Positions 60,101 to 64,000 of a stretch of 64,000 bases of DNA are shown piece after piece; the stretch's first letter is position 1, and every line of letters starts with the position of its first letter. The stretch spans positions 372,001 to 436,000 of the forward strand of contig JAEVHH010000007.1 in NCBI GenBank assembly GCA_017607445.1, written 5' to 3'. The notes below the pieces were generated by a model. The model was not told the DNA's origin. It was given only the letters and a program-made list of their open reading frames with translations, and made no database searches. The translations under genes were made by a program, and so were the position numbers. The DNA is from Histoplasma ohiense. Lineage: Eukaryota; Ascomycota; Eurotiomycetes; Onygenales; Ajellomycetaceae.

Positions 60101-60923
60101 AATTCATACAAAGATGCAGAGTTTCATCTTTCTTTGATATGAATAACACTGACACACTGACTGAGCTCTTGAACAGATGTATCCAATTCTTTTCTAATGT
60201 CTTTTTGATATATTCTCAGAGGACAGAGAGTTCTTGAGGTGATAAGTTATATATTGATTGATATGAGGGTTTCTTGCCAGGTTTGAGCTCTATGGTATGA
60301 TCATGAGATGCATGTTCCACATCAGATATGTCTTCTTGAAATACATCAAGATAATCTTTATAATCATCTGAGATATTTGACTCAGTTGCTGCACTCACAG
60401 CTTGTAATGGTAAGACAGCAAATATAATATTGTCATCATCAATTAGTGTTGTGAATTCTTTAGCAGTATCCAGATGCATGTGATTAATATTTGATGCTTT
60501 TCTATAGATTCAACATCTTCACACCCAGTCAATATCAAAGTTCACAGCTTCCAATCACAGCATGCTCAAAATTACATCATATCTGCTAATGTTGATCTCT
60601 TTGAAATGATGGAATCCTTCTTGAAGAATGTGTTCATCATTGATAATCTTCATTGCAGCTCTTTGTTGTCTATATGATTTAATCTTATGATTATCAACTG
60701 CTTCCACTACTTTTGATTTATCTTCTGTCTTTGAGAAATATTTTGATGCTCAGATGTGAGACACAAAGTTCACATCTGCATCAGAATTCACTAGCATTCA
60801 CATCATCAACCATTCCACTTCTGTCAGCATCTACATATTCATTGTCAATAATTGTTTATCTCACAGTCTAGTTGTTCATATTCCCAATGCAGCAGCTGCT
60901 TCTACAATTGGAATTGTTGATTT
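57177..60923 (-). pseudogene. pol of B2 (PR-RT-RH-IN-chromodomain)
   Basis: About 1249 codons in the -1 frame to gag. Protease reads LVNSD (about 60790). RT: SYQSIYNLSPQELSVL (60270-60215), LHLCMNYQELNEITVKNQYP (about 60120), active site AYLDNIIIYS (about 59815) with the second catalytic Asp changed. RNase H: LCIEMDGSDVA (about 59350). Integrase: zinc-binding segment about 58460-58320 and core about 58300-57750. Chromodomain about 57270-57370. TGA codons are fewer than in family A. Confidence 0.86.
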
Positions 60924-61960
60924 TTTACTTGTCAAACTTGATTGCACTTTTCAGAGTGTAATATTCAACAATCATTTGCAATATGACCCTTCTTATGACA
61001 GTGAGAACACTTCTTCATTCAGTTATATTTATCTTTCTTGATTTGTTCAGTTGAATCTGTTTGTTTCTCTTGTTTCCTCTTGTTTCAACAGTTGCTAGAT
61101 TTATCAGAACAATGCTGATTTTCTACAAATATTGCAGATCTTTCTTTGCAAATAGCATACTGTCACTCTGATATATTTTCCTTGAGAGTCTGTAGAGTTC
61201 AAAGCAACTCTTTGTAGTTCTGAGACTCTTGATTTCAATGATTGAGTTCAGTGTGTAATACCTTCAACATCTTACTATATAAGTTATCCATTCTTTGTTC
61301 TTCACTATATGGGGGTAAGTAGTATTCCCAGTCTTCAAGATATTTCAAGAAATTGTGTATTGATTGTCATTCTTGTTGTTTCACATCTTGAAATTTTTGA
61401 CTTGCTAATCAGTGCTGGTTCTGTGGATTGTTAATTTGCATTTCTAGATGTGATAACATATCATCAAAAGTCAACAGTGTTGCTTCTCCATGTCTCTCAT
61501 ACAATGATACAAAATTCAATCATTTCTGCTTAATGTGAGTGTCAAGATAGAGTTTAGCATCATTTATCTTGTGTTCTTTCTTTTGATAATATCAGCAGTG
61601 GTGTGTAAAGAGAGTCAACATGCAATCTTTATAGTTCTTAAATTCTAATATATTTTTTTCTTGATAATAGTTCTTAATCTTCAACCTCAGTGATGTTTCA
61701 TTATCATCATCTGTATTGTTCACAGATTGATTTTGTGGTGGTTCTGTGGTGATATTCTGAATTAATTGAGACTCAATGAGAGTATCTTCACAAATCTGTG
61801 CTTTCAACTTGTTGAGCTGCTGTTGTGCATGCAGAATAGCTAATTGCTGCTCTCATTCATGAATTTGATCATTCAACTGTTGCAAACACACATTGTGATC
61901 ATTGGAGGCAGTAGAGGATTCAGATTGATTTTCAAGAGATCTTGCACATATTGAGATCAT
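60902..61960 (-). pseudogene. gag of B2
   Basis: 352 codons, start complementary to 61958-61960 (MISICARSLENQSESSTASN), end TAG 60902-60904. N-terminal coiled-coil-like part, capsid-like middle with FKNYKDCMLTLFTHHCWYYQ and a WLNFVSLYERHG segment, then the CCHC knuckle KCSHCHKKGHIANDC (61012-60968). A AAA AAT at 60920-60926 leads to pol. Confidence 0.82.
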
Positions 61961-62065
61961 CTTATGTGTTTTAACTAATGTTGCATGTTTTAACTAACAT
62001 TGCATACTTTATTGTAGATGTGTGTAACAACAGACCACTCAAATAAAGTTTAGAGTGATTAGAAT

Positions 62066-62336
62066 TGTAAGAGATGATTGTAGATATAATTATGAAAGTA
62101 GTGTGAAGTATGTATGTAGAATGTTAAGAAGATAGCAATCTCTATTATTCAAAGCTAATCACTGATCTTCTAATATCTACAGATATCAGTGAGCATTATA
62201 TAGACAACCACCACACACTACAGCTGTCTATAATGCCATGTGCTATGTCCCTTCTCATTAATTCTGACATGTTCTGTGTTCTTCTATCGCCATATAGCTA
62301 TTTCCTAATATAGATATCTTCATTGCGTCTATTACA
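62066..62336 (-). repeat. 5' LTR of B2
   Basis: TGTAAGAGATGA...GCGTCTATTACA; keeps a CpG lost in other copies. Bases 62155-62163 (CTAATCACT in plus form) match the reverse complement of the putative primer site next to the LTR. Confidence 0.9.
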
Positions 62337-62341
62337 AATGC

Positions 62342-62674
62342 TTTGTAGATCTAAGTTATTGTCTGCTGTGTTTGAATACAGTGAGTGTTTGTAGAATTGT
62401 TCATAGTTCATTTCAATGTCTAAGAATATATAATAATAATATATAAAAAAAAGAAAAGAAATACTTGTAGACATTTGATTCTCTCACAGACACTATTCAC
62501 AGTGTTGCAGTGCTAAGTTTGATCAAACTTCTTTGTGAATGCTATTCACAGTGTTACAGTTTGTAGACACTCAGATCTTGTAGAATATAGTTGATTGTGT
62601 TTCAGACATTTAAACACAATGATCTATATAACTAATGATAAGAGCACTCAGACTCATGAGAGATCTCTTGTAAT
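62342..62674 (-). pseudogene. A4: gag start and leader
   Basis: Holds the gag ATG (complement of 62409-62411), an AT/A-rich stretch, the decayed palindrome AAGTTTGATCAAACTT (about 62516-62531) and leader repeats. Cut on the right by A5; the duplicated GTAAT (62670-62674) precedes A5. Confidence 0.75.
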
Positions 62675-63209
62675 TGTAATGGGCGTACTTCGATTAACGA
62701 TTTGATACTATCCTAATTACAGATTATGAATTGATTAAGAAAAGAAAGAGAAAAGAAATCAGAAGAAAAGGTTGTACAAAGAGGGTTTTTATAGAGGAAA
62801 TTTTGAGATGAAAGAATATCAGAAGCCACTCCACAGTGGAGTGCAGAGTGAAAGAATGTTAAAGACTATATGAAAGAATCATTAGAAACTACATAAATAC
62901 AGAGTGTGAGACAGAAGAATCATTGAGAGCTACACAGAAGAATCATTAGAAACTATACAAGCACAGAGTGTGAAATGAGAGAATCATTGAAAGTTACACA
63001 GAAGAATTGTTGAAAACTATATGAGTGCAGAACACAGAGTGAGAGAACATTAGAAGCTATATAGAAGAATTGTTAGAGACTACACAAGCACAGAGTACAG
63101 AGCAGAAGAATATCAAGAATTACATAAGATCACAACAGTCAGAAACAAGCAGATGCAGAAGAGAAGTTGATTGTGTAAGTTAATTACTAATAGATACTAA
63201 CTCATCACA
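62675..63209 (-). repeat. 3' LTR of A5
   Basis: Four tandem units; the outer end keeps GGGCGTACTTCGATTAACG with three CpG sites, among the least mutated LTR starts in the window. Confidence 0.9.
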
Positions 63210-64000
63210 TTATCCCTCTCTATCAGAGTGAGTGAGAATTTGTAGATGTTGAGGACAGCAATGTTCTTCAAGATGAATATGAATTCTCAGATTGAACAAT
63301 CATATTCTATTCATTTGACAAGATATTCACAGCAGCAGTGATTGATTCTATCATCAAGAATTGTTTTAATTTCTCATTCAAATTCATTGTCTTCTTCTAC
63401 AATGACAAGTGACTGTCAATCAGAGATTCTCTGTGAGAGGAATGAATTCTCAGCTGCAGATCAAAGCAGGTTCATATGAAAGATGTTGTGGATGTCAGAT
63501 GAGATGTTGAGTTGATAATCATGTGTGTCTAACACTTTCTTCACTGTATATTTGATGTGATAATAATCTAGCATACACAAAGAACAGTCTGTTCTTATAT
63601 TCTTGAGATTCAGTCAGACTTTATTTTTTATATGATATTGAATTGCAGAACTTCTTCTGATGTTTACTTGATTTTTATAATTTTACTGAGCACTGATCAT
63701 TGAAGCTTCTGCTCATTTATGAGCTTTCTTCAGCTTGCTCACAATGTTCTCTGCTGTCTGTATAAAACTATAAATGTATATGATTTCTCAGAAAGTCTTA
63801 AGAAAGTTCAGAATCTCTAAGTTGTATCTGTGTAGAAGAAAGAATGAGCTTATATCTGTTGTAGCAGAATCTCAATCATTAATCACAATCTCAGTATATG
63901 ACAGCAGATTGCTTCAGTTGTCTTGTATATAATTGCAGAACTTACAGAGAATGTTCTTTACTGTTTGTATCATTCTCTTAATAGCTTCATCAGTCTCTGA
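63197..64000 (-). pseudogene. pol of A5, chromodomain and integrase C-terminus (partial)
   Basis: Collinear with A0 7324-8127. Stop TAG complementary to 63197-63199; chromodomain about 63290-63400; integrase end upstream. Runs off the window. Many TGA codons. Confidence 0.75.

Larger units (their letters stand above)
55280..62336 (-). mobile_element. Element B2: full-length family-B chromovirus
   Basis: 7057 bp with 271-bp LTRs (55280-55550, 62066-62336) and the perfect duplication AATGC (55275-55279 and 62337-62341). Inserted in gag of A4. It is uninterrupted, so it shows the family-B layout best: 5' LTR, gag, heptamer, pol, antisense spliced gene, 3' LTR. Confidence 0.95.
31369..62674 (-). 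mobile_element. Element A4: family-A chromovirus split by hAT, A3, B2 and A5
   Basis: Pieces in order: 31369-32909 (3' LTR and pol end), 45486-45605, 51843-55279 (pol and gag) and 62342-62674 (gag start and leader). Each break is explained by an insertion with its own duplication, and the coding sequence is collinear with A0 across all joints. The 5' LTR lies beyond A5, outside the window. It is the outermost layer of the right stack. Confidence 0.88.
62675..64000 (-). mobile_element. Element A5: 3' end of another family-A chromovirus
   Basis: 3' LTR 62675-63209 (535 bp, TGTAATGGGCG...ATCACA) followed by polypurine tract and the 3' part of pol up to the window edge. It interrupts the leader of A4. 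Confidence 0.88.

Noticed and set aside
1..64000. TGA reassigned to Trp (mitochondrial or mycoplasma-like code)
   Set aside because: TGA also occupies Arg positions (for example the H3 AKR site and exon 3 of the antisense gene, where another copy has a different decayed codon). Loss of CGA and TGG by C-to-T change explains both.

Overview
This window looks like fungal, probably filamentous-ascomycete, repeat DNA. It holds chromodomain-bearing Ty3/gypsy elements, Tad1/I-like LINEs with an RNase H domain, a hAT transposon, short introns with CTAAC/CTAAT branch sites, and heavy mutation of every repeat in the manner of repeat-induced point mutation (RIP). No host gene, rRNA or tRNA is visible. 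Only about 80 bp (31291-31368) is not assigned to a transposable element.

Layout, reconstructed from LTR ends, target-site duplications (TSDs) and broken reading frames. Left half: an old LTR element (B0; 15966-16598 + 29843-31290, minus) was hit by LINE-1 (6066-6802 + 12888-15965) and by a second B copy (B1, 16599-29842, TSD GCAGC). LINE-1 was hit by gypsy elements A1 (1167-6065) and A0 (6803-12887, TSD GATAA). A1 was hit by an unrelated gypsy element C (1-1166). B1 was hit by A2 (19139-25215, plus, TSD CTTCA). Right half: gypsy element A4 starts at 31369 and is broken by a hAT transposon (32910-45477, TSD ATCAACAA), A3 (45606-51837, TSD TTTAT), B2 (55280-62336, TSD AATGC) and A5 (62675 onward). 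The hAT transposon carries LINE-2 (38759-45464) at its right end.

Family A (about 6.1 kb; LTR 382-597 bp) encodes gag with a CCHC knuckle and, in the -1 frame, pol ordered protease-RT-RNase H-integrase-chromodomain. The sequence directly after its 5' LTR is a perfect 13-nt complement of a site inside the LTR, which suggests Tf1/sushi-style self-priming. Family B (about 7.1 kb; LTR 271 bp) has gag, a conserved A AAA AAT slippery heptamer, pol with a chromodomain, and then a 1.7-kb segment carrying a three-exon antisense gene that meets pol tail to tail.

The hAT element encodes a transposase with one clear intron. Inside its ends it also carries a spliced, mutated histone H3-like gene and a lysine-rich gene of unknown function. 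The H3-like cargo and the antisense gene of family B are the two most novel items here.

Nearly all coding regions carry TGA stops where Arg (CGA) or Trp (TGG) is expected, and all seven LTR-element RT active sites read have lost a catalytic Asp. Paired duplicates show C-to-T change in CpG and CpC contexts, while CpA is spared. That differs from the classic CpA-directed RIP signature. Everything appears to be dead relics.
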